A DNA stretch of 51,810 nucleotides from Parvibaculum sp. (GTDB lineage: Bacteria; Pseudomonadota; Alphaproteobacteria; Parvibaculales; Parvibaculaceae): the NCBI GenBank assembly GCA_014359855.1, contig JACIYQ010000179.1:1-51810 (forward strand), read 5' to 3'. Of the stretch, positions 1 through 8,276 are shown piece by piece. A model generated the notes under the pieces. That model saw only the letters and a program-made list of their open reading frames with translations. It was not told the DNA's origin and did not search any database. A program made the position numbers and the translations under genes. Every line of letters begins with the position of its first letter. The stretch's first letter is position 1.

Positions 1-464
1 GTGCGACTCTCAGCCAGCACCTCGCGCGCGGGCGGGGTCTCCATGGCGAAGGCCGCCTCGCGGACTGGGAACCGCTCACCCCACTGCCGAGCGGGCCCAA
101 GGTCGATATGCATGAAGCCCGACCGCGGATAGAAGCCGAAGCCCTTGAAGCCAACCGCGCGGGCCGCTGCCTCGAAGGCTACGGGATCGTGGTTCGTCAT
201 GGCGATGTCGAAGGCCGTGCCATCGAGATGCTTCGAGCGCGCCGCTCCGCCGACGGCGCGGTTGTGCGCCGGGCTGCGGTAGGCCGAGCGAACGATCAGC
301 GGCTTGCCCAGCCGATCGCGAAGGGCTTGCAGCTTGTCGAGCGCCTCATCGTGGATGCGCAAGCTACCGCTGCCGCGGCAGGCGATCTCCGCAGGCGAGA
401 AGTTCTTCCAACGCCAGCGGGCGGTCGGCACGTCGCGCCAGTGGTTGAAGGGGGTGGTCGTCAT
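1..464 (-). CDS. Peptidase M15A-type endolysin, C-terminal end cut by window
   Basis: The reading frame starts at an ATG at 464 and stays open to the window edge, so at least 154 residues are encoded and the C-terminus is missing. It reads as a D-Ala-D-Ala carboxypeptidase-like M15A/VanY domain, a zinc peptidase that cuts peptidoglycan peptides. The zinc-binding signature SKHLDGTAFD (about residues 78-87) and the later HIDLG motif are both present. The usual role in phages of this type is host lysis or peptidoglycan cleavage. It is the last late gene visible, 69 nt after a small membrane protein gene, which fits a lysis module. The family call is confident; the role in lysis rather than in the virion is inferred from position. 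Confidence 0.85.
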   Translation of the reverse strand, partial: MTTTPFNHWRDVPTARWRWKNFSPAEIACRGSGSLRIHDEALDKLQALRDRLGKPLIVRSAYRSPAHNRAVGGAARSKHLDGTAFDIAMTNHDPVAFEAAARAVGFKGFGFYPRSGFMHIDLGPARQWGERFPVREAAFAMETPPAREVLAESR

Positions 465-532
465 GGCTGGTCTCCGCACATAAAAAAACTCGCCGAACGG
501 CGGGTCGGTGGGTTGAGGATCGGAAGCGCCGG

Positions 533-823
533 TCAGGGACCGTTGCCAAACAGTCTCAGCTTGATGGCAATGCCGGCCATGAGGGCGAGCAGGACGCCGG
601 TGGTGATGATGCGAACGGCGGTCTGCACGGCCGTCTGCCTGGCCAGCCGAAACCCGGCCAGCAGCGATCGCAGATCGCGGATGTCCTCGGCCGCCTCCGT
701 CCCGTCGAGCCCAACCTCATGCAGGGCACGGCGGGCGCCGGCTTCGGCGGCGCGTTCGAGCAGCGCCTCGAACTCGTCGCTCGGCAGACTGACCAGCCTG
801 CCGCTGTCGCGTTTCTGTTCCAT
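533..823 (-). CDS. Small phage membrane protein (DUF6127-like), possible holin-region protein
   Basis: This 96-residue protein has a charged, helical N-terminal half (EFEALLERAAEAGARRAL) and one hydrophobic segment near the C-terminus (TTGVLLALMAGIAI), so it should be a single-pass inner-membrane protein. I chose the ATG at 823; an in-frame TTG at 838 would add five residues. It lies between the tail genes and the endolysin, where holins or other lysis helpers are usually found. The sequence resembles the DUF6127 family of alphaproteobacterial prophages, whose function is unknown. A holin role is only inference from position and topology. Confidence 0.7.
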   Translation of the reverse strand: MEQKRDSGRLVSLPSDEFEALLERAAEAGARRALHEVGLDGTEAAEDIRDLRSLLAGFRLARQTAVQTAVRIITTGVLLALMAGIAIKLRLFGNGP

Positions 824-846
824 CGTCGTGGTTCTCAAACTGTCGA

Positions 847-2127
847 TCAGATCACCAGCGTCCCGGCGAGCGTGATCGCGATGTCGGCGAGCGTGGCGTC
901 GGGGCTCGCGGGCGCGATCACCTCGAGGAGGTCGCCCGGTTCGAGGGCGGTCTCGCTCACGGCGATGAAGACGGCGATGGAGGCGCTCGCCGCGAAGCGG
1001 ATGGTGCCGATGCTCGTGCCGTTGCGCTGGACATCGAGGTCCGTCTCTGCGGTGGCCGCGACCCCAGCCGTGCCCTGGCTGCCAGCAAGATCGACCTTGA
1101 GCCGCGAGCGCCGGGCCACGACCGTGCGCAGCAGCACCTCCGAGGCGGCGGTCGCGCCCGCCTTAGCGAAGGCGAAGTCCGCCGGCGGATCGGCGGCGTC
1201 CTCGGTCTCGACCACTTCGAGCGCGAGCCAGGTGCGCTCCATGCCCCGGAGCTCGCCTGAGGCGCTGACGAACACCGTAAGCTCGAACCAGTCGCCGGCG
1301 ACGACCGGGAGGACCGCGCTCGCGATGTTCCGCATCTGGTTGCTGTAGCCGCTGTCGCCGCGGACGATGAAGGAGCCGCCACCGATCACGCCGCCGCCGT
1401 TCATGCGAATCTCGACCAGCTGGCTCGTCGGCGAGGTCTGCCACTCGATATTGCCCGTGAGCCGGACCTTGGTTACACCGGCCGGCACGGTAAGCCGCGT
1501 CGGCTGGCCGGCGTCCCAGAGCGCGTCGCTATCGTAGACGGCGCTCTGCCAGGAGATCGGAACATAGGCGCCGGTCGTCGAGACGCTGAAGTTGGTGGTC
1601 CGCCGCACCAGCGCGCCCCGGAAGGGCAGCAGGGCGCGCTGGAAGATGCCGACACCGGCAGCACCCCAGAACACGCCATCGAACTGGAGCACGTCGCTGG
1701 CGACGGCGGCACCGATCGCGACGTCGGTCAGGTCGTTGAGAGCACCGGCGCCGCCGCCGACCCCGAAGAGATCGCTGCCATTGCCCTGCACCAGCACGGT
1801 GGCGTCGGGCAGGATGATGACCTCCGCGCCCGAACCCGCGTACTTGGCCCGGACCTCCTGGCCGCCGCTGGTCGCGTTCCGGATCGCGAGCCGCCGGTGA
1901 TTGGCGGGCAGCGTCAGGACGCGCGCAGCCGTGAGCGTGCCGGTGAGGACGATCAGGCCGTTGCGGTTGGCTTGCGCGCTGGTCAACGTCACGTTGGCGT
2001 CAGCCATAGCCAGTGACAACGCCCGATTCATGGAGTTGTCGAGGGCATCGACCGCGTCGTTGATCGTGACCTCCTTCTGGTTCTGGGCGGCGGCGACATG
2101 GGTCACGGCCAGATTGGGGCTGGGCAT
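847..2127 (-). CDS. Phage tail distal protein, DUF2793-like N-terminus
   Basis: The 426-residue protein begins with a motif (AAAQNQKEVTINDAVDALD, residues 12-30) typical of DUF2793 proteins found at the tail end of alphaproteobacterial phages. The rest is rich in Thr, Ala, Gly and Val with alternating beta patterns, as in fibre or receptor-binding proteins. The middle (about residues 160-300) resembles C1q/TNF-like trimeric heads (ISWQSAVYDSDALWDAG and following), although that is a weak impression. Its start overlaps the stop of the tail hub gene by one base (TGATG), so it is translationally coupled to it. It probably forms the distal tail appendage that touches the host surface. Confidence 0.65.
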   Translation of the reverse strand: MPSPNLAVTHVAAAQNQKEVTINDAVDALDNSMNRALSLAMADANVTLTSAQANRNGLIVLTGTLTAARVLTLPANHRRLAIRNATSGGQEVRAKYAGSGAEVIILPDATVLVQGNGSDLFGVGGGAGALNDLTDVAIGAAVASDVLQFDGVFWGAAGVGIFQRALLPFRGALVRRTTNFSVSTTGAYVPISWQSAVYDSDALWDAGQPTRLTVPAGVTKVRLTGNIEWQTSPTSQLVEIRMNGGGVIGGGSFIVRGDSGYSNQMRNIASAVLPVVAGDWFELTVFVSASGELRGMERTWLALEVVETEDAADPPADFAFAKAGATAASEVLLRTVVARRSRLKVDLAGSQGTAGVAATAETDLDVQRNGTSIGTIRFAASASIAVFIAVSETALEPGDLLEVIAPASPDATLADIAITLAGTLVI

Positions 2128-5100
2128 CAGGTAACCTCCAAGGTGACGGCGCGCGGAAACCCGCGACCCACGACCGCGCTCATTTGATGGACGGCGACCG
2201 AAAGTTCCGTGGGAACAGCGCCGAAATCGGCCAGGATGTCAGCATTGGCGTAGACGGCGCTCGGGCTGGTGGAGGTGAGCGTGCGCTTCACCGCACCGCC
2301 GGGACCATCGAGGATGTCGACCTCATATGCTTCGCTGGCTTCCCCAAGCGGCACCACGCCGGTCCCATCCTTCAGCTCGCCGCCAATACGCGTGCGACGG
2401 ATCCAGGAGAGCGTGATGTTCGCTGGGCTGCCGCTCGTAGTCGCGCGAACGTTCCACGGCGCGTAGGGTCTGAGGTCGCGGCCGCCGTGGCTCTGGACGA
2501 GCGTCTCGGCATCCTCGAACAGCGTGCCGAAGCCGACGGCGCGCCAGGATCGCGGCAGTCCGAGATCGCCGAGCGCCGTGACAAGCGTCTCGACGTCATC
2601 AGGATCAAGCAGCACGAAGACCTCACCTGCCGCATGGCCATCGACGAAGACGTCCGTGCCGCGTCGGCCGCGCAGCAAGCCGGTGAGCGTGTAGGAGCCA
2701 TCCGGGTTCAGCGTGACATCACGGAACTGGATGATCTCGGGCTCGCCATTGGCCTTCAGCACGAGGGCCGCATTGGCGCCATTGACCAGAGCCTCCTGAG
2801 TGACGCTCTCCAAGCGCTCGCCGCCGGTGGTCATGAAGACGGTGAGGCTGTTCTCCTCGTCGGTGCCGAACGGCGAACGAGGCGCGCCCAGAGCATTCGC
2901 CGTGGCGCCCCATGCTGCTTCGCTGAGGGCCCGCCCGACCTGCGCCCATGCGGAGCCGTCGGCGCTGCGATAGAGGGCAGCGCCCGGCCAGCCGGGACCG
3001 CCGAACCCCGCCATCAGATAGTAGATCCGCGAGCCCGCACCGCCCGCATCATCGACATCGCGCAGGAGCGGCAGGTCGGGCAGGATAAGCCGCGTGGCGG
3101 CGTTCGCGCCCACCAGCTGGACGGGTTTGCCGGAACCGCCATCGGCGACGACCGAGGAGACATAGGTGGCGGACGTCTCCGAGACGCCCTTCACCGCGAG
3201 CGAGAAATCCGCGCCCACATCGAGCCGGTTGATCCGCGTCCGGAAGGTCGATCCGGTGGCGAAGGCCACATCCACCACATCGGTCGGATCGAGCCGCAGC
3301 CAGTCTGGCGGCAGTTCGGCTTCGTAGGCGCTGCGCTCGATCCAGGCGCTGTAGAGCGTCTTGGCGGCGATGCGCTTGGCCGTTGTGGCGTCGATGGCGA
3401 GCGCCAGTTCGAGGCTCGCCTGGTTGCGCGAGTGCATGGTGGGGAGCGGCAGCGAGGCCCGCTTCTCGCTCTGCGTGCCTTGTTGGTAGTCGGCGTCACG
3501 GTCCATGTAGACGACGGCGACGCGCTCGGGCAGCTCGACTTCCTGCGTGCGGCGCTCGCGCCAGCTTTCGCCCGTCTGGCTGTCGAGCGGCACGAGGTAT
3601 TCGGCCGGGATGGTGGCGACCGGCGCGCGCCCGCGATTTCGGAAGCGAAGCGTGTCGTCGGTTTCGGCGGCGTCGAAGAAATAGGCCTGCGCCAGCGGCT
3701 CGATCGCGCCGCGCACGGTGGTCTGCCGGCCGATCACATAGCCGGGCACGGATGGCGTGAGCTCGGCGACGTCAATGTCGGCGAGCCCGAGGCCGGCGCG
3801 CCCGCAGAGATCGGCGACGATGGACGACAGCGCCTCACCCTCGCCACCGCCGCGATTGAGGAACAGCCGGGCCCAGCCGCTGCTGCCGCGCACCAGATGG
3901 GTGTCGGTGACGGCGTCGTAGACCTGCGCGCCCTGTTCGCTGACCGCACCCGGCCAGATCTCATTGAGCATGATGGCGCCCGTTGCCGTGTCGAGCTGGA
4001 CGACGCGCGTCGAGCGCATCAGCGTCCAGCGCTGGCCCCGCAAGCGGCTCTGACCGAAGAACGGGCCCTCGTAGTTGATCTTGTGCGGGACCGCCGTCTT
4101 CCAGACGATGCCGGTGTCGGCGCGCCACTTGATCGTGTAGATCGTCCCGGCCGAGCCGCCGTTCGACATCGTGATCTGGAAGATGACGCTGTCGTCGGTG
4201 GCGTCGTAGGTCAGTCCGCCGGCATCGCTGTAGAACCCCGTCGCGCCAGCTTCGATCTGCGCAGGCGTGAAGCTCGCCACTTTCTCGAAGGTGACGCCGA
4301 GCGACTGGCCGGTGAGACCGTCATACTGCGCGAAGGCTGAAACCCGGATGCGGTAGAGCCCGAGGCTGGTGTGGTTCAGACTGCTCGATGTCGCGCTCGC
4401 CAGAATCCAGCCATCGCCATAACCCTCTCCGACGGCGCCGCCGATTGCACCCCGGATGCGGGATTCCGTCACAGTCTGGCCGGCGCCCCAGACGTAGCCC
4501 ATGCTGTCGGCGCGCAAGAGCCCGATGTCGTTGAACAGCGATCCGGTCAGCAGGAAATCGACCCGACCGGACGGCCCGTAGGCCGAGATCATTCCCATCC
4601 ACGTCGTCGTCACGAAGCGGGTCGTGGTGTTGGAAAGGCCGGTGCTGGTGAAGCCGAAGCGGCCCACTTCCTTCAGCGCGTTCGGCTCGACACGGATGAT
4701 CGGCCGCGAGTTGCCCGAGCCTACCGTCAGGTAGAGGTGACCGTCCTCGCCGCAGAACAGCGTGCTCGGGAAATTGTTGGGCGTGACGGCGGCAACGTCC
4801 GTCATTCGCGCCTGGCGGTCCTCCGCCATGGTGCGCAGATCGAAACGGCGGATGCCGGCGGCTTCGGCGTTGCTGCTCGACGAGACGAAATAGCCGTAGC
4901 CGCGCCGCCAATCGATCGCGAGGTCGCTGATCTGGTAGGACCCGAAATAGCCGCCTTCGCCCGTCGTGATGAAATCCAGCAGCTGATAGGGCTGCTGCGC
5001 GGCGCGGCGATAGGTGATTTCCGCCGTGATGTTTGGGATGCGGTTGCCGAAATCGGCGAGCGCCAGATCCTCGAAGACAATGACGCAGAGCCCGCGATGC

Positions 5101-5639
5101 GCAGGTGCGCGACCGGCGCCCACATGCGCTTCGATCAGCGGATCCGGTAATTGAGCCTCGCTGCCGCGATGAAAACGGAAGCGCAGGTTTGGCTTGGCGA
5201 CGTCAGGGCTCGATCCGGTCTTGTCATAAATGAGCTTGCCGTCGGCCCAGATGCGCAGCACGTCCTCGGCTGGGCCCTCACCGAAGCTCAGCGCGAAGGA
5301 CGCGAAATAGGAATAGCTGATCGATGTCTGGGTGCTGCGCCCGCCGCCGCCCTTTCCGCCTGAGCGGGTGCGGGTGACGTTCTGCTGCTCGCGGATCCCC
5401 GACGACCAGATCATGTTGCCGGCCATGCGCAGCGTGCCGTAGCCGATCGGGATCGATGCGCCGTAGGCGGAGGACGAGACGGTCAGATCGCCGAGCCGCG
5501 GACCCTCGGTCGTGACGTTCTGTCCCTTGGCGGGAAACAAGAGGCTGCCGACGACAGAGCCCACCAGCCAGCCGGCTTGCCAGCCGAGACCGACGGCGGA
5601 GCCGAGCGCGGCGCCGCCCACTGCAACGAGGATGGCCAT
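2127..5639 (-). CDS. Tail tip host-specificity / baseplate hub protein (GTA gp15-like)
   Basis: This is the largest protein of the window (1170 residues). The N-terminus is a hydrophobic glycine-rich stretch (residues 1-38), followed by PRLGDLTVSSSAYGASIPIGYGTLRMAGNMIW, the hallmark of the giant tail hub of gene transfer agents and related siphoviruses (TipJ family). Residues about 235-600 contain repeated FDLxTM / LDTATG / YDATDDSV-type segments that look like a beta-propeller inserted into the hub. The C-terminal third carries a phage hub/fibronectin-like part (WNVRATTSGSPANITLSWIRR). It follows the NlpC/P60 gene by 6 nt, as in RcGTA and lambda. The product should form the tail tip that contacts the host and initiates DNA delivery. 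Confidence 0.85.
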   Translation of the reverse strand: MAILVAVGGAALGSAVGLGWQAGWLVGSVVGSLLFPAKGQNVTTEGPRLGDLTVSSSAYGASIPIGYGTLRMAGNMIWSSGIREQQNVTRTRSGGKGGGGRSTQTSISYSYFASFALSFGEGPAEDVLRIWADGKLIYDKTGSSPDVAKPNLRFRFHRGSEAQLPDPLIEAHVGAGRAPAHRGLCVIVFEDLALADFGNRIPNITAEITYRRAAQQPYQLLDFITTGEGGYFGSYQISDLAIDWRRGYGYFVSSSSNAEAAGIRRFDLRTMAEDRQARMTDVAAVTPNNFPSTLFCGEDGHLYLTVGSGNSRPIIRVEPNALKEVGRFGFTSTGLSNTTTRFVTTTWMGMISAYGPSGRVDFLLTGSLFNDIGLLRADSMGYVWGAGQTVTESRIRGAIGGAVGEGYGDGWILASATSSSLNHTSLGLYRIRVSAFAQYDGLTGQSLGVTFEKVASFTPAQIEAGATGFYSDAGGLTYDATDDSVIFQITMSNGGSAGTIYTIKWRADTGIVWKTAVPHKINYEGPFFGQSRLRGQRWTLMRSTRVVQLDTATGAIMLNEIWPGAVSEQGAQVYDAVTDTHLVRGSSGWARLFLNRGGGEGEALSSIVADLCGRAGLGLADIDVAELTPSVPGYVIGRQTTVRGAIEPLAQAYFFDAAETDDTLRFRNRGRAPVATIPAEYLVPLDSQTGESWRERRTQEVELPERVAVVYMDRDADYQQGTQSEKRASLPLPTMHSRNQASLELALAIDATTAKRIAAKTLYSAWIERSAYEAELPPDWLRLDPTDVVDVAFATGSTFRTRINRLDVGADFSLAVKGVSETSATYVSSVVADGGSGKPVQLVGANAATRLILPDLPLLRDVDDAGGAGSRIYYLMAGFGGPGWPGAALYRSADGSAWAQVGRALSEAAWGATANALGAPRSPFGTDEENSLTVFMTTGGERLESVTQEALVNGANAALVLKANGEPEIIQFRDVTLNPDGSYTLTGLLRGRRGTDVFVDGHAAGEVFVLLDPDDVETLVTALGDLGLPRSWRAVGFGTLFEDAETLVQSHGGRDLRPYAPWNVRATTSGSPANITLSWIRRTRIGGELKDGTGVVPLGEASEAYEVDILDGPGGAVKRTLTSTSPSAVYANADILADFGAVPTELSVAVHQMSAVVGRGFPRAVTLEVT

Positions 5640-5645
5640 GAGAAT

Positions 5646-6080
5646 TCAGTGTCCGGGAGAGCGAAAGCGAAAGGCGAACTTGATCTTGTCCGGCCATTCG
5701 CCGGCATAGGGCTCTTCGATCACCTGCCGGCGCGTCGCATGGGCGTGCAGCAGATGGGGATGGCCGAGCCGCTCGGTCAGGAAGCCGCAGTGGCAGGGAT
5801 AGGCCTGGTCGGCGAAGACGAGCACGTCGCCGGGGCGGGCTTCCGGGATGGCGACGCCGTCCATGTTGGACCGGAAATGCTCGACGAACCCCTGACCCTG
5901 CGCGCGGCGGCTGTAGCCAGTGCTGTCATAGTCTGAAAGATCGAGCGCCCGGGCGACGCAGACCACCAGCCCGACGCAGTCGATGCCCGAGCGCGTCCGC
6001 CCCTGATGTCGCCAGGGCACGCCGAGCCAGCCGCGCGCCTCGGCGACGATCCTCTCAGGGATGATGATCTCAGCGGGCAT
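5646..6080 (-). CDS. NlpC/P60 family tail tip peptidase
   Basis: The 144-residue protein is a papain-like NlpC/P60 hydrolase. The catalytic cysteine is in RSGIDCVGLV (about residue 35) and the histidine in PCHCGFLTE (about residue 99). The helix before the cysteine (VAEARGWLGVPWRHQG) is also typical. Virion enzymes of this family cut the peptide cross-links of peptidoglycan and are carried at the tail tip. The gene overlaps the end of the DUF2163 gene by 11 nt and precedes the giant hub gene. DUF2163, NlpC/P60, hub is the fixed gene order of gene transfer agents and many alphaproteobacterial siphoviruses. Confidence 0.9.
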   Translation of the reverse strand: MPAEIIIPERIVAEARGWLGVPWRHQGRTRSGIDCVGLVVCVARALDLSDYDSTGYSRRAQGQGFVEHFRSNMDGVAIPEARPGDVLVFADQAYPCHCGFLTERLGHPHLLHAHATRRQVIEEPYAGEWPDKIKFAFRFRSPGH

Positions 6081-7650
6081 CGGGATAGCTCATCATGGCG
6101 TCCTGTCCCGGCACGTAGGGCTCGCCGCGGAAGTTGAGGACGTTGGCAAAGCGGGCGACGCAGGTGTCGAGGCGCTTGTCGCAGCCCGGGTGGATGCGGA
6201 AGAGGTCGCCGACCCGGATCGCGTAACCCATGGGCAGGAACAGCTCGGCGCGGCCCGTCGCTTGGGTCCACGCTTTCACCTCAATCGAGCGTCCGGCATT
6301 GGGTCCGCTCTCCCAGGTCAGCACGCCGCCGGCGAACCAGCCGTCACTCGCGCGGGACTCGTCGACCGATGCCGTGATCACCGCCCGGTCGACGACATCG
6401 GTGACAATGCCGGCACGGCTCCACGACTCCATGGCCGCGAAAACGGCCGTTCCGTCGGTGGTCTGCTGGCCGACGGAAGTGTCGTAGGCGGGCTGGTCAG
6501 CAGCGGTCGTACCCGCACCGACGCAGCGGTAGACGCGGTCCTCAAACACTGCCGCCGTGCCGACGCCTGTCGTCGTGTCGGTGAAGAAGCCGCTGACGGC
6601 GTCGAGCGCGGCGTTGCACACCGAGCCACTGACCCTCGTGCCGTTGAAGATGACGCGCAGCTGCCGGGTGCCCGAGGGGACCAGCGCGTCGGCGACCTGG
6701 CGGAGCGTCCAGACGCCGGTCATCGCCTCATTGCCGGTGTCGAGCGGCGTGGCCAGCACAGCGCCCAATTCATCGAGCAGCTGCACGCGCAGCCGTCCCT
6801 GATCGACGGTGTTGCCGCCGCCATTGGCCCGCCAGCCGCCCACGGTCAGGCGGTAGTCGCCGGCATCGAGGATGGCCTCATCGAGAACATCGGCGAGATC
6901 GACGGTCTGGCGCAGCTCGAAGTTCGCGACATTGCCGCCTTCGAGGAAATGCGTGCCGGACTTCGGCCCGAGCGTGCCGCTCGCGGTCTTGGCGGCCGCC
7001 GACCCGGAGGCGACAGTCCAGCCGGAGACATTGCCTGCGTCGAAACCAGGATTGACGAAGGGAATCCCCGTCGTCGCGAGCGCCGAGGAGGTTCGTACTC
7101 GGACGGTGTCGCCGACAGCATAGGACGTCGAACGCTGGATCTCGGGCGGGTGGATCGGCACCTTGCAGCGCGGGTCGCCGAGATCGGCGCGGCATTCCGG
7201 GCTGTAGAGCTCGCCGATACGCTGGGAGAGCGCCTGCGTCATGCCGCGCAGCTCGGTGCGGAAGACGCCTTGCTCGGTCAGCACCACCTCGCCAAACCAG
7301 CCGCGCCGCATGCGCAGCGCGCCCATGGACGGATCGGCCCAGTTGACGAGGAAGATGCGCACCTCCGCCTGATCAAAGAGACCCGCGCGCAGCTCCTCCT
7401 CGGTGATGGCCTCGTCATCGAACACGCCCTCGACGTCGAGATTGTCGACGCTCAGGCTCGCATCGTTGGCGATGGCCGTGCGCGAATAGCCGGAACTCGC
7501 CTTGTAGACCTTGCCTTCAAACGACAGATCGCGGTCGTGGTCGGTGAAGAAGAACTCCTTACCGTCCAAGCGTGAGATGCGCCAGCAGGTGGCGAGCGTC
7601 GTCACCGGTCCGGCGAGATGCGCCGCGAGGGCCGCCGAGGTCGATTTCAT
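6070..7650 (-). CDS. DUF2163 tail tip protein with an inserted beta-rich domain
   Basis: The ATG at 7650 overlaps the stop of the DUF2460 gene as ATGA; an upstream ATG at 7683 is less likely. The N-terminus (CWRISRLDGKEFFFTDHDRDLSF) and C-terminus (GCDKRLDTCVARFANVLNFRGEPYVPGQD) are diagnostic of DUF2163, whose members sit in the tail tip hub and bind iron-sulfur or cap the tail in gene transfer agents. At 526 residues it is much longer than the roughly 300 usual for the family. The extra segment lies between about residues 175 and 350 (NPGFDAGNVSGWTV ... LRVIFNGTRVSG) and reads like a jelly-roll carbohydrate-binding fold. The order DUF2460-DUF2163-NlpC-hub is conserved. Confidence 0.88.
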   Translation of the reverse strand: MKSTSAALAAHLAGPVTTLATCWRISRLDGKEFFFTDHDRDLSFEGKVYKASSGYSRTAIANDASLSVDNLDVEGVFDDEAITEEELRAGLFDQAEVRIFLVNWADPSMGALRMRRGWFGEVVLTEQGVFRTELRGMTQALSQRIGELYSPECRADLGDPRCKVPIHPPEIQRSTSYAVGDTVRVRTSSALATTGIPFVNPGFDAGNVSGWTVASGSAAAKTASGTLGPKSGTHFLEGGNVANFELRQTVDLADVLDEAILDAGDYRLTVGGWRANGGGNTVDQGRLRVQLLDELGAVLATPLDTGNEAMTGVWTLRQVADALVPSGTRQLRVIFNGTRVSGSVCNAALDAVSGFFTDTTTGVGTAAVFEDRVYRCVGAGTTAADQPAYDTSVGQQTTDGTAVFAAMESWSRAGIVTDVVDRAVITASVDESRASDGWFAGGVLTWESGPNAGRSIEVKAWTQATGRAELFLPMGYAIRVGDLFRIHPGCDKRLDTCVARFANVLNFRGEPYVPGQDAMMSYPDAR

Positions 7651-8249
7651 GGTCTGATCTCCAGCACTGGGATCTGGCCCCAACTGCCGAGCTGATAGGT
7701 TTCGATCGTGAGGTCCATCTGATCGCTGTCGAAGCGGACGGGCACGTCGAACTCGAAGTCCGCCGTCACCTGGACGCCGGATATGGGGGCGACGGTGAAG
7801 GTCACGAGGCCGGTCGCCGTGTTGACGCTCCAGCCAGAGACCGCCTCGGCGCCGTCAAGGGTGATCTTCACCGTTCCGGGAACGGGCTTGGTGATGACCC
7901 GGGTTTCGACCTCGCCACCGCTCGCGTAGGTCTTCACGAGCTGGAACGTCTTGGTCGCGCCGTCGCCTTGCCCGATCAGCTGGGCCAGCGCCTGGTAGTC
8001 GGTCCAGTCCTTGAAGCGGAAGCCGTAGGCGCGTCCGCGTCGCGCGCGAAAGAAGGCGATGAGGGCGGCCACCTGATCGCGTTTCTTCAGGCCGTGCGCC
8101 ACGTTCCATTTGCCCCGCGCGGCGGCCCAGTTGGCGTTGCGCCGCTCGTGTCCCGAAACCGTCGTCACCACGGTGGTCGAGTAGCCGGGGCCGCCGGACG
8201 CCCCGTAGGAGATGTCCGGCGGGAACTGAACTTCGTGAAAGCCGCTCAT
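7647..8249 (-). CDS. DUF2460 (TIGR02217) tail protein
   Basis: The 200-residue protein has the family start (FHEVQFPPDISYGASGGPGYSTTVVTTVSGHERRNANW) and the conserved FRARRGRAYGFRFKDWTDY segment in the middle. In gene transfer agents and related siphoviruses this protein forms the distal tail ring (Dit-like), onto which the hub assembles. It is followed by DUF2163 with a 4-nt overlap and preceded by the tape measure gene, 27 nt away. The full family length is present and nothing looks broken. Confidence 0.92.
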   Translation of the reverse strand: MSGFHEVQFPPDISYGASGGPGYSTTVVTTVSGHERRNANWAAARGKWNVAHGLKKRDQVAALIAFFRARRGRAYGFRFKDWTDYQALAQLIGQGDGATKTFQLVKTYASGGEVETRVITKPVPGTVKITLDGAEAVSGWSVNTATGLVTFTVAPISGVQVTADFEFDVPVRFDSDQMDLTIETYQLGSWGQIPVLEIRP

Positions 8250-8276
8250 CTGTAGATCCGTCAGAGATTGCCCAGT

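Noticed and set aside
2184..4340. 718-codon plus-strand reading frame
   Set aside because: It lies opposite the tail hub gene. High GC content opens long antisense frames; the amino-acid make-up is Arg/Ala/Gly-rich and without motifs.
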